The translations under genes and the position numbers were made by a program. Positions 11,001-21,445 of a stretch of 64,000 nucleotides of DNA are shown in pieces. Position 1 is the stretch's first letter. Every line of letters starts with the position of its first letter. Source of the DNA: Mugil cephalus (lineage: Eukaryota; Chordata; Actinopteri; Mugiliformes; Mugilidae); assembly GCF_022458985.1 (NCBI RefSeq), contig NC_061781.1, forward strand, positions 1,008,001-1,072,000, read 5' to 3'. The notes beneath the pieces were generated by a model. The model saw only the letters and a program-made list of their open reading frames with translations, was not told where the DNA came from and searched no databases.

Positions 11001-12307
11001 GTGTCTTTTCTTTTGTGCAGCTCTTCTCTGTCATTACACTATTTAAATCCAATCAGCTTTCAGGCCTGACAGTGCTCTAAGAGCAGCCCTAAGAAACAAG
11101 GGCAACTCACAGTCAGACAAACTGATACAGAAGACGTGCTCTGTGATAGCGGACCTTGAAAAAAAAAACTCTGGTCCAACATGAACAATGTCCATCACCC
11201 TCTACACAACACCATAGTCAGACATGTATGTATATGTATATATATGTATATGTATGTATAATATATGTATCCGTCTGTTATGTTCTGCATGTTCCTCACC
11301 CATCCACTAGTCTCACTGTGGGGTTTTGCAAGATTGCAAGAGAAAAGCAGATACAGGAAATGGCAAATATTTTATGAATGTATTTTATTATTATTTTTTG
11401 AAACCCAGCTCTACTACTTTACCTTTGCCCTGGTTTGTATCAGGCAAATCTGTTGATATCTTAGGAATGACACACGAACTCCGTGAAATTTCTTGCTGGG
11501 TTGCCAACTGACCTGTGAGACTAAAACAGAGTGAAAAGACAAGACAGAAAAGAGGAAATATTAAATATCTAAAGCTGCAGAAACTACAAATCATTTGCAA
11601 CCTGAATGAAGTCACTGCTGACCTTCCTGCCATGTGATCGTCCTGGCTGATGTCACCAGATAAAGTCTTGCAGTGCTCAGACAGTTTCAGGGAATCCTAT
11701 GGGAAATAAAGAGTGGGGCCGTTTGGTAATCATGGCTTATTTTTTTATGACAACATCTGAGAGGGCTGCTTACACTGTCAGAGAAGAGGTCTGTCACCAT
11801 GTCCAGGTGATGCAGAGTATTACTGTGCAGGTTTTTTAAGATGAGGAGCTGCAAGAGGAAAGTTAAACATATCTGTAGACAATACGGTTAAATTTAAAAG
11901 AACATTTAAAGAACATTTCTGAGAATGTGACAACATCAAACGTACTAGTTTCCTGTGCTTGTATTTCCTAGTGGCCAACTCGAAGCAGAGAGCCTCCATC
12001 TGTTGGTGCAGGTACACCACCTCCATCTCCAGTTGCCTGCTTCTCTCCCTCTGGGCCTCCAGGGCCAGAGCTAAGGCCTTGTTGTTGTTCTTCAAGGATA
12101 TCTTGAAGAAGGAGGAGGTGTCTGATCAGGAAGAGGCAGGTCAGAGTTAACATCCAAACATTTTCTCTTTCAGGAAAACAGATTAAAAAACTACTACTGC
12201 CACAACGACTCACTGAGAATCTTATTTTTGATTTTCGATGCTGCAGCTGAGGTCTGCTTGGCAGCTTTGGACGGTGTCATCATCCTCACAGGGAACATCT
12301 TCATCAT
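7676..12307 (-). CDS. sgo2: Shugoshin (SGO2-like), centromeric cohesion protector
   Basis: Coding exons in transcript order: 12307-12214 (exon begins 12329), 12121-11946, 11848-11774, 11696-11623, 11520-11423, 9898-8273, 8001-7887 and 7808-7676. All junctions are GT/AG and one frame runs throughout, giving 796 aa from 12307 or 787 aa from 12280. The N-terminus has the shugoshin coiled coil (SSFFKISLKNNNKALALAL, then a heptad-rich helix and LLILKNLHSNTL), which in the family binds PP2A and homodimerises. The C-terminus has the basic shugoshin box (VSYKEPLLNSKMRRGDQFTD), which in the family contacts phosphorylated H2A at centromeres. The 541-residue large exon is Ser/Lys/Glu-rich and poorly conserved, as usual. 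Shugoshin shields cohesin from separase or phosphorylation at centromeres. The N-terminal wording resembles SGO2 more than SGO1, and human SGO2 is also on 2q33; the paralogue call is inference. Confidence 0.9.
8273..9898 (-). other. sgo2: Shugoshin large central exon (1626 nt)
   Basis: One long open exon with acceptor CTTCTTCAG and donor CCAG/GTATGT. The frame stays open 150 nt past this donor to a stop at 8124. The donor is preferred because only splicing gives the conserved C-terminal box. If the donor is skipped, a protein lacking the box would end with HLTSRKL. The sequence is rich in Ser, Glu and Lys, with several Ser/Thr-Pro sites fitting mitotic kinase control, as known for the family. 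Confidence 0.85.
10128..10826 (+). mobile_element. MITE copy 1, about 0.7 kb, terminal inverted repeats
   Basis: The element begins AGAGGGTATGCA and ends TGCCTACCCTCT, giving terminal inverted repeats of about 12 bp. A diverged second copy lies in inverse orientation at 14540-15279, with matching blocks throughout (for example the ends, the GATCCATATGAACTAGTATG region and the TGACGTCATGTGCCTA region). It sits in the shugoshin intron between the 98-nt exon and the large exon. No coding frame and no clear target duplication were seen, so the superfamily is not assigned. Confidence 0.75.
11225..11275. repeat. (TA/TGTA)n microsatellite
   Basis: Alternating TGTATG/TATA tract in a shugoshin intron, with no coding meaning. 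Confidence 0.8.
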
Positions 12308-12556
12308 ACGAACAGCGGAAAAAAATAGCCTGAAACACAACAACAGGTGAAAAGATGAAATTCAGAGACACAAATTAGTTTGTTTAATTCAAAATGTGCC
12401 TGAACAGGAACAGATATTTTTCTACTAAAGGGCAAAAAATAAAAATATTCCACATCCGAATCCTGATTGTGGAAAGAACTAAAACCTAACCAAAGAGAAA
12501 TGTTCCACATATGATCAACTGTATTTTTACTTTAATCAAAATGCTGAATGCACAAT

Positions 12557-12650
12557 AGGGCTGAGGCTATCGATTCTTTTTGAAGTCGAGTACTGAATAT
12601 TTCAGCGATTAATCGAGTAATCTGACCTTTTTTTTTTTTTTTTTTTAAAT
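12557..12650. mobile_element. hAT-like terminus fragment followed by poly(T)
   Basis: The block AATAGGGCTGAGGCTATCGATTC and the following 'gattaatcgagtaatctga' resemble the ends of common fish hAT-type non-autonomous elements. It runs into a T-tract of about 19 nt. No partner terminus is clear, so this is probably a fragment. Confidence 0.35.
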
Positions 12651-12652
12651 AC

Positions 12653-13060
12653 TGTAACGGACCGTGTTTACACTGCGGCTGTTCGGGCTGTGTTCAGTTA
12701 GGTTGTACTGCAGTGTATGGGGTTGTGGGACGTCTCGGCAGGTGGCGTTATCAGGGGCTGTGAAGCCTATCACTGATGGCAGTTGCCATGGCAACGATGA
12801 GAGCGAAGTAGCCAGCCGGGATTAGCGGAGAACCTGTGGGGGTGTGTCCGGGGTGTATGTGTGTAGGGAGTGAGAAGTGACAGAGCTAATGTTGATAACG
12901 CTATATGCCAGTTTGATTGCGTGTTTTATTGTTTTTTGCCATTGCGGCCCACAGTAGCATGTGGTCAAGCTGAAGAATAAAGACCAGCAAAACCAATTCA
13001 TGCTTCGTAGCTCCATTATTCCGGGTCGCTATAATACTATTGCTTATACCATGGTCCGGG
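12653..13060 (+). mobile_element. Possible solo LTR
   Basis: The block starts TGTAACGG, is GC-richer than its surroundings and carries AATAAA at 12976-12981 followed by about 70 nt of non-A-rich sequence, which suits an LTR R-U5 arrangement. A second LTR, a primer site and a polypurine tract were not found, and the 3' boundary is unclear. An alternative is the GC-rich end of another repeat. Confidence 0.3.
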
Positions 13061-13699
13061 AGAATCCTCGATTCTGATTGGCTGCGGGGTGCACATTAAA
13101 GCGGATAATGGACATCCATAAAGACGTTCCGCTCAAATTGCCTGATGACAGTTCCAAATCACTGCGCTGCTTTGGTAACCGTGGCAACAGAAACACAGAC
13201 ACAGACTCTGTCCAGTCGACCAAGGAAGGAGGAGAATACAGTGTTGCCAGTTTTGGGAGTCTGACAGCCGGCATTAGTCGCCACTTAAGAGATGTAAACG
13301 TCATTAGCGACTGCCCTAATTTGTTATTGTTTTGCTTTATTTTTACTGGTATACAAACACAAAAGTATTTTTCATCCTATGTGTAAGGGAAATGTTTGTA
13401 AAAATCACAACAACACTACCTTCCTGAATGTCTTTTTTTAAGTTTGCAGAAAAATACATGAAACATGGCAACATTTGCACCATTGACACATCTCCAGGAG
13501 GTGTTGGCTAGGCCTGGTTTGACGTGGCTTGTGCTTTGCTTCAGTCCACAGGCCAGTGGTGTCAAGCAATGTGTTCTGGATGTGCAGTTCACAACTTATG
13601 AAATCTATGTTTTTAGGGAATGTCGAAGATTATTGTGTAGGTGCTAAAAGCGTAATAGAATTGGTACAGTATAATGAAATGTGTGTTTGCTAATTTGCT

Positions 13700-14420
13700 C
13701 AAAAATGCTTGTTTCATAGGGCTCCAGACTGCCCCTAAATGTTTGCTTTTTGCCCCTAAAATTTGAGACAGTGCGAGTAAAATTAAAAATGATTATTAAA
13801 TATTTCTTGTTGCTTACAAACAGCTCTGTTCTGCTCCACACTTCAGCACAGTAATTGGCAAACATGCACAAAATGAACCATTAACTTCGAAAGAAGGAGA
13901 TGCCATTGCGCCACTGCGATGTACGCGATGGTGTATTACACGGAGGATAAAACAGGCACGCAGTTCTCACAACGGAAACTGGAAATTCTGCTGACGATGC
14001 CATTGGTCGATACCCACAACATGCAGGGAACACGAAATTTGGCACTACACAATTAAAACATAATACACTGGTCAGTGTGTGCCAGTCTGAAACATACAAT
14101 GTGCCGGGGACCTGTGTAATTAAAGTGCAACTTCACTCCTGGTTGCATTTAGAAGACAAGAAGCTGCTTTTGACACAACCTAAACATAAGAGACAATTAT
14201 TGTCTCTTATGTTTAAGTTGTGTCAAACAGTTGCACAATAAAACATGAATTTAAAACACTGTAGTTTCTGCATTTAGGGGAACAAAGTATTTATCAGTAA
14301 TACAGTGAAAATGAGAGGAAATCTTTACTCTGCAAGTCAATTTACAGTGCGCCCCTAAATTTTCTGCTTGCGTTCCTAAAGTTTTAAGGTAGGGGCCACT
14401 GTGCCCCTAGTAAAAAAAAA
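13700..14420. mobile_element. Probable non-autonomous hAT-like element containing a palindrome
   Basis: Blocks of GCCCCTAAA type occur near both ends (13730-13760 direct, 14345-14410 direct), with GGGCTCCAGACT at 13719 resembling a hAT-like end. A 59-bp near-perfect palindrome lies inside at 14169-14227. No coding frame. Boundaries are approximate. Confidence 0.35.
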
Positions 14421-14539
14421 AAAGTTAGTTTGTGGCACTATAATATATGTATTTGTGCAGTTTAGTTACATAACACTTATTTTTTATATTTTGCAGGTGT
14501 AGTGTGAGTCAAGGTGGGGACATTTTGAGTGTGCACTAT

Positions 14540-15279
14540 GGAGGGTAGGCACATGACGTCACAGCTAGCGAAATCTCTGTGGTTATGGTCACTGAGTGGC
14601 AAAAAGTGACAGCTGAACATGAAGATTAACCTTATTAGTTTGAATCATAAACTTTAATAGCATCTAAATTGTAAAATAAATTTAAAAAAATGCTGTTGTG
14701 TGATTGACTATAGAAACATATTTGAAAAGCAGTCACAGATATGTTTTTTACAGACATCTGCCAAAGAAAAGAGAAGTAAATAGATCGCTGCATTACGAAG
14801 AAACAACTGGGATCCAGGCACAGAAACCTGGTACTTCTTAAGTTACATTCTGGAGAGCTGTCAGATAAGTTTGTTGATGTTGCAGTTTACAGCCGACAGT
14901 AACTATTTCAGTTCCAACAATAAATAACAATAAAAAAATTAAACAGAATATTTGTGATCACTCTTCGTCATCCTTTTAACATCCAGTCAGACGCTACAGT
15001 ATTTTATGGCTAATGTTACTACTCAGTAAAGATCTTAGTGTTAGCATCCTTCATTTATCTAAACTTATCATAACACAAATTACCTAAAACTTACTTAAAC
15101 TAACTGACGCTGAGACAAGTCCCATTTTCCAAATTCATACTAGTTCGTATAGATCATTGTCCAGTTGTCCTTAAATCGATCTGATAATCCACATTTTTCC
15201 CAGTCTGGCTGTATTTACTGATACATTTAACTGTTTTTTTTTGCCACTCAGGGGGTGGTGACGTTAATGCATACCCTCT
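14540..15279 (-). mobile_element. MITE copy 2, inverse orientation to copy 1
   Basis: It begins GGAGGGTAGGCACATGACGTC and ends GCATACCCTCT. It aligns in inverse orientation, with indels, to the copy at 10128-10826. It lies upstream of the shugoshin coding exons, in the probable long first intron. Together the two copies flank the first five coding exons. Confidence 0.75.
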
Positions 15280-16311
15280 ACAGATCCCTTTACAGTTTGT
15301 AAGCAGTGTGACTTTTTTAAGGGGCAGGGCTAGCTGGAGGCAAGCTTCCCTCTGTTTTGCCTCCAGCCAACATTGTGACTTCACGGTGAGGTAGGCCATG
15401 AAGGAGTCCATACGAAAATGGAACAGAAACAAAATAATTGTGCTCAAAATGTATACTGTTTAATAATTATCAAATACAGTCTTATCAAGTCCTTTGTCTT
15501 CCTTCTGAAGTGAAAGCAGGCCAGTTCAGGACCTAAATGTTTCTACCTTGAAGCCATGGTTTTCTAATGCATATGGTTTACTATACTGTAATTTTCAATT
15601 CCACTTCTGTCATTTCAAAGTGAATTTTTTATTTTATTTTAATAGAGAATACTGTTTTTAAATTTTATTTCAATCTAATATCATTTTGTCTTTCTTTATA
15701 CTTGTAATTTTTCAAGAGTGTTTCTTTTATGTGCAACTAAGGTACTGTGACCAAGAAATTTTCCTTATAGATCATTAAAGTCTAAGTTTAGTGAGCGATG
15801 TGATCCCAGAAATGCTGGTGAGTGGTGACATTGTCACATTTTGGGATTATTGCCCATGTTTGCCCGGCAGAGCCTGGGCCTACTTCGCACTTGTGACAAC
15901 ACAATAGATATAAAAACGTGTCAAAACATGCTGGGTTTAATGCCACATGGGTAGTGAGGTGAATATTGGCTTTATATTAATGTATCGAGTACTTGTAGCA
16001 AGTACTTGATAGGATGCATTTGGATTATCAAAATATGCTCCCCTACAATATTGATTAAAACATATAGTAACACAGAATATTATTTTTTTAATAGCGTAAC
16101 GTTAGCGCGAATAGATAGACACAACTATAATAGACACGGCTATAGGAAAACCAGCGGTATCAAAATCTAACATGGCAGCAAAATCTGACAGAATATCGGT
16201 TCAGTTGACTGAATTTATTATTAGCTAATTTATCCGAATGGCGATTAAGCTAACCCAGCTAAACCAAGAGTCGTAACCGGAGATAAAACAAGCAATTTGG
16301 ACAAAACATAC

Positions 16312-16510
16312 CGGCTTTAACGTCCACTGGCGGTAGGTTGTATCTCTGGGAAGCGTCCAAAACTGGTGATTAAAGCCGCTAATCGTGACTTTACGGACTA
16401 CATAAAATTCGTGGAAAAGTAATACAGTTTTAAAAACAAACAAAAAGTCCGCCGTGATCTGCGCACGCACCTCGTGGGCGTGTCCACGAAGATGGACCAA
16501 TCACAGACGA
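16312..16510 (-). promoter_or_regulatory. Candidate shugoshin promoter and noncoding first exon
   Basis: The first recognised shugoshin coding exon starts at an acceptor (TGTTTCAG before 12329), so an upstream exon must exist. This CpG-bearing block has, on the minus strand, a CCAAT-box type GATTGG (about 16500), a GC-rich stretch and then a donor AAAGCCG/GTATGT ending at 16312. That makes it the best nearby candidate for promoter plus first exon. It is inference: no transcript evidence is available and a nearer exon is not excluded. Confidence 0.3.
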
Positions 16511-16937
16511 TGTTTGTTGGGTTTTTCTACCCCGACCTTGTCTTTTCAGGGGCCCGTTGCACAAAATAGGATTCAGATGGCAGGTGTCGTACCAAAAAGT
16601 GATGGTCTGCCAGAATCTGATTTCTAGCCGCGGGAGCGCGCACAGCAGCCCGTTGAGCGGTAGCACAAAAACGTTTGCTTTTCTCTGGATTAAATGGTCA
16701 TAAAATCCAGAGACACACAATTGTATTATAATATAATTATAGCAAAGGCATGTGTCTTCGAGAGTTTAACGTTTGTTGTTTTTGTTGTAATTATTACAAC
16801 TGTGGCCAAAAGAAGTGTAGTTTGTAGCGAAATCAGGCATGGCAATTACGTGATAGACACGTCTATGTGCTTGGTATGTCTGATGACTTTGTTTAGCCCT
16901 GTCTTTGGAAATTAGACATGAATGAATATGATTTATT

Positions 16938-17215
16938 GGTGGGGCGGCACAGTGGTTCGGTGGTTGATGCCTCCCAGCAAGAAGGACGGGGTTCGAGTCC
17001 AGCTCGGGCCTTTATATGTGATGTTTGCATGTTCTCCCTGTGTTCGCCTGGGTTCCCTCCGGGTACTCCGGCTTCCTCCCATCACCAAAAGACACGCTCA
17101 TTAGGCTGATTGGTGACTCTAAATTGACCTTAGGTGTGCGTGTGTGTGAATGGTTGTATGTCTTAGTGTTAGCCCAATCAGTTTTCGGCTTGCTAAAACT
17201 GATTGAAGGCATAGT
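16938..17215 (+). mobile_element. tRNA-derived SINE copy
   Basis: Begins GGGGCGGCACAGTGGTTCGG (A-box-like), followed by a B box GGTTCGAGTCC at 16990-17000, then the body 'gcatgttctccctgtg', 'ggctgattggtgactctaaa' and a TG-rich 3' part. The same body recurs at 7300-7535 (minus), 26625-26945 (plus), and partially at 25796-25905 and 63946-64000. Confidence 0.7.
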
Positions 17216-17942
17216 ATAGTTACTGAGAGGTTATCTCTGCCTAATTATGACTTGATATCATTCATGAGCTTCATAATATAAACACTGGAGCTCACAGGAC
17301 AGCTTGAAATCCTTTTAAAGTTTCATTACAACACAAAATAGGCATTTTCACCTGCCAAAATTGAAGGCCAAATACAGTTACTCAAATACAGTTCATTATT
17401 TTTCCTGCACACTCATTGACACAACCTAATCACAGTGACGTCCTGCCATCATATTGAAAAATAAAATGGTCCAAAAATGAATCCAAATGGATTTGATATG
17501 AATGGTTGTCCCACGTAAAGATGGAAGAATGTACCTTGTATGAAGAGAGTGGCATCTTCTTGGGAGGGACTTAGATTGCGTAAGGGACTTACGCATTCAG
17601 GGGACTGTAATACGATGCTACGTTTTCTCTCTTTGTTTTACGGCAGTGGCGGTTTTTCCTTTCTTCTTAATTTTGATTTGATCCTTTTTCTTTTTAGTCC
17701 TCCATAAGTATGTCCTGCTCCGACAGGGAGAGGAACGCTGCTCGCGTTGCCATGATGAATCAGTGAATCTCTACTTGAGGAGCCGTGTGTGCACTCTGAT
17801 CCAAGATTGGTTAAATGTGTTCGGGAAATTACAAATTACAGGACAAGTGTTAACAATCATAGTAGGATACTCATTGCTTTGTGTTACAGGTTCCCCAACA
17901 TCATTGGTGCATTGACTGCACCCACATCTAAATAAAATCCTC

Positions 17943-17981
17943 ATCATGTTCCTGTGAGGGAGATTCTCACAGGAACATGAT
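17943..17981. repeat. Perfect 16-bp hairpin
   Basis: Arms 17943-17958 (ATCATGTTCCTGTGAG) and 17966-17981 are exact reverse complements with a 7-nt loop. It lies at the 5' edge of the pogo-like transposase remnant. Confidence 0.9.
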
Positions 17982-18089
17982 AAAATCCTTTTACAGCATT
18001 AATGTTCAGGTGAACTTGACTTTTTGATATATTTGAACACTGTCTATTGCTTGTGATGTCCACCACCACCACCACCACTTTATATTTCC

Positions 18090-18970
18090 TCTGGTGCACT
18101 TTTGTGAAAGGTGGAGCAAATACGACGGGGTGGATGAAAGAGCAACACTTGTCGATTTCCTCCATCATTTTGTGGAGCATGCTAAGTGTTCGAAGGAGAA
18201 GCCCTGCTTGCTCGTCCTTGACAACCACTGCTCACACCTCTCCATTGATGGGCTGAATTTTGCCAAAGAAAATGGCATAATCGTGTTGTCCTTCCCACCC
18301 CACTGCTCGCACAGCTTTACAACAGAGATGTGTTCTTGGAGACAGAATTTGCTCCTTCCTTTGTCTCAGATCGCTCTCTACCAAGCCCAAGCACTAACCC
18401 AACCATTCCAGGCCCTGAAACTGAGCCATCTTTTCCAGGCCCCAGCACTAACCCATCCAGCTTAAACCCAACCATTTCAGGACCCAACACTGACCCAGCT
18501 GCTCCAGGCCCAAGCAAGCCAGCCACCTCCACCAACACATTAACTCCAGAGGATATTAGGCCTTACCCAAAAGCTGGTCCAAGAAAACAAGTTAACCAGC
18601 AGAGAAAAAAGAGAAATACTGCTATTCTCACCGACACACCCATGAAGGAGGCACTTGAAGCTGAAAGGCAGGTACAGGGGAAAAAAAGACTATTTAAAAA
18701 TAAAGGCAAGGCAACCAAATCCAAAATACCAAAGAAGCAAAGCACAGGGAAGAAGCAGAGGGCAGGTAAAAAAAAAGAAAAACTCCAGATGACTCCTCAT
18801 CGGAAGAGGATGAGAACCTGTGTCTGGTCTGTGTAGAGCCATTTGGAAACAGTCGCCGAGGAGAAACACAGTGCATAATATGCAAAGGATGGGCCAGTGA
18901 AGAATGCACTCCTGGCAAATCAGTGTATCTATGTCAGAACTTTGACCCAGATGAGGAGTCTGATTAGTGA
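18090..18970 (+). pseudogene. Degenerate pogo/DDE_1-type transposase
   Basis: A frame from 18094 encodes LLVLDNHCSHLSIDGLNFAK and IIVLSFPPHCSHS, which is the second-Asp block of pogo/Tigger/Jerky-like DDE_1 transposases. The match then breaks by frameshift near 18330. The next frame (18330-18836) is a Pro/Ser-rich linker with repeated PGPSTNP-like units and a Lys-rich region. It is followed, in another frame around 18828-18965, by a Cys-rich segment (CLVCVEPF, CIICKGWA, CLCQ-type) like the zinc-ribbon tail of fish pogo transposases. The N-terminal DNA-binding part and most of the catalytic core are missing, so it is not functional. Confidence 0.65.
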
Positions 18971-19620
18971 GCTCAGGTTTTGTTTGAGACTTTATGACTG
19001 GATGTTCCAGGACTGACTGATGACAAGCCCCGGTCTCCCCTACATAATTATACGCGTCCAAAGATTCGTATGCACGCAAACTATAGTGTAAAGTCATCAG
19101 TAACTCATAAAGGTACAAGCCCTGTGGTACCTGGGTGAATGTCTTTACTACGTTAACTATTGTGGGTTACCACACTATCTGTCTGTCTGTCTCCATCAGT
19201 TGTACAGCATATCGTATGATAGTATTTTTTTAAATTATTTCACCTTCTGTACGATGTATGATCAAGTCCAAAAATTCCATTATATACGATAATTTGACCC
19301 CTCAAGGGATTCAGCACAACACCATAGTTCACTTGCAAAAGCTCATATCTCTCCCAAAAACCATTCACTCATGCTTCAAAATTAAATTCTTTGAAATATA
19401 TGAAATATATAGATATGAAATATCCCTTATGTCCACCTCTCAGTCTTAGCCCAGTCCTTCATTCACAATGGTTACTGTACTCGTTTTTTTTGTTAACTAA
19501 CAGAATACAATTGTGTATAAAACTGAAAAATAAAAAAAAATAGGACTTTACGGTAAGAGTACCCTCCAAGGTTTGACTTCACATATTGCACTCATACTGC
19601 CAAGGAAATTGTAACCATTT

Positions 19621-21312
19621 TTATTCACACACATGAAGTAACTTCCGTACATCAGAGTTAAAAGAAAATGTATACAGCACAATATACTGTAATATAAACA
19701 CATACACACAAAAAACAAGGCAAATTATATGTAGCCTACAGTGCTGTAAATAAAGCCGGAGATTCAAAACTAACATTTCTTCACTGGTCGCTGCCCTCAC
19801 CCTCCCTCTCCCTCTCCTGGCCATCATCCTCACCCTCCCTCTCCTGGCCATCCATACGCCGCTGTCTGTCTGGCCACAGATTCTCGTCCACATCACAGCG
19901 TATATTCTCCCTTGCGATGCAACGAGGGAAGAAACGGCGTGCATGTTGCAACCATCCCCTGCACTAATCTCCTGTATTGGAGCAAGGAGCAAGGACCTCT
20001 GATTTTGAGCCTGATGCTCATACACTCTCCACCTCCAAGCAGAGAAAAACTCCTCAATAGGATTGAGGAAAGGAGAGTAAGGTGGTAGGAACACCATGAC
20101 CATCCTTGGCTGAGTAGTGAACCGGGCTCCGATGAGTGGGCCACGGTGGAAATTCACATTGTTCCACACAATTACATACTTTGGTAGGTGAGGCCCTAAG
20201 AGACCTCTCTCATTTTCAGGGATCAAATCAGAATGAAGGCAGTCCAAGAAGATGAGGAGCTTCTGTGTATTGTATGGGCCAAGACTGGGGATGTGAGTGG
20301 CCAGACCATTCTCAGAAACGGCAGCACACATAGTTTTATGCCCCCACGCTGGCCTGGGACATCTACCGTGGCCCGGTGGCCAATAGTATTATGGCCACGT
20401 CTTCGGCCCTTGGCTAGGTTGAAGCCAGCTTCATCCACAAACACGAGGATGTGAGGGGTCTCATTTCCTTCCAATGCCATTATTCTCTACAACAGAGTAA
20501 AAAAAAAAACTTCCAGTTGCTTCATGGTCATCTGATGCTTCTTCAATATCTGGTTTATTGGGGAGATGCTTATAGAGTTGACATTTTGGAATATGGCATT
20601 GTCTTGTATGATGACAGTGCGGATCTGTCTCAGTGTGATGGCATTATTTGCCATCACCATGTTACAGAAGTTTTGTTCTTGTTGGTCACTGAGAAGTTTT
20701 TCTCTGCCACCCGTGCGAGGTTGTCACCCAATCCTAGACATACAATTCAAGGGACAACACTGTATTACCATTCGTAATGTATGCCTTATGTATGTCTTAC
20801 AGAATGAGTTACTAATGTAATTGTATTATTGTTTTGCTTTCAATAACTTTACCACAATTGTAATGCATCACTGCACTGTTATACTACTGTGAACTGTATC
20901 ATCAATAATTCAATAGTTTATTTGTCATTTTTAGTATCATAACATCCCATTGAGGTAGGATATTACTGTAGGCCTATAACACACACACACACACACACGA
21001 GTAAATGAGTAAATTACATCTCTTGCTTTATGCACAGTGTGCTGTCCTATTCAACATATAATTCCATCATTGACTGAGTACATACCTGATTTCCCTGCGA
21101 AAGGTTTGGATGATGGAGGAGACTGTAGAGTGGGGCACATTAGGCTGCACTCTGCGACCTACCTCTGCCATTGTGAGCCGATGGTTGATAACATGGTCTA
21201 TAAGTGTGGCCCGAATTTCATCTGGAACAGCATGGTGTCTTCTTGCTCCTCGACCTCTTCCCCCTATTCTACCACCAAGCACCCTTACTCCTCCTCCTCT
21301 TCTCTTCCTTGA
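19621..21312 (-). pseudogene. IS630/Tc1-like DDE transposase, broken
   Basis: Minus-strand pieces in order: an N-terminal helix-turn-helix (21282-21067; RATLIDHVINHRLTMAEVG, TVSSIIQTFR), a degraded middle (about 20777-20490), and a catalytic part (20480-20223 then 20331-19621). The catalytic part holds FVDEAGFN (first Asp), VWNNVNFH and FLPPYSPFLNPIEEFFSAWRW (third acidic residue). At least one frameshift separates the catalytic pieces. The second catalytic block, normally WDN in this family, reads WNN, so the metal-binding Asp is replaced. The copy is inactive. Terminal repeats were not delimited. Confidence 0.75.
20979..20998. repeat. (CA)n microsatellite
   Basis: About nine CA units inside the degraded IS630/Tc1-like copy. 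Confidence 0.85.
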
Positions 21313-21445
21313 GGAGGCAGTTGCCCTTGTTCATTTACTTGGCCAGGTGTCGCCAAGTTCAGAAGTTGTACTAGTCCTGGTCAAGCTCTATATATACATG
21401 TTTGGCAGCATTCAAAATCATGGACAGCACCTGTCAGGTAACTAA

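Noticed and set aside
11391..11633. Alternative shugoshin exon 5 starting at the CACAG site near 11513
   Set aside because: It puts the frame into a stop after exon 4. The acceptor TTTTAG before 11520 keeps the frame and has a better pyrimidine tract.
16990..17000. B-box GGTTCGAGTCC as part of a tRNA gene
   Set aside because: No tRNA cloverleaf can be drawn and the surrounding sequence is the repeated SINE body.
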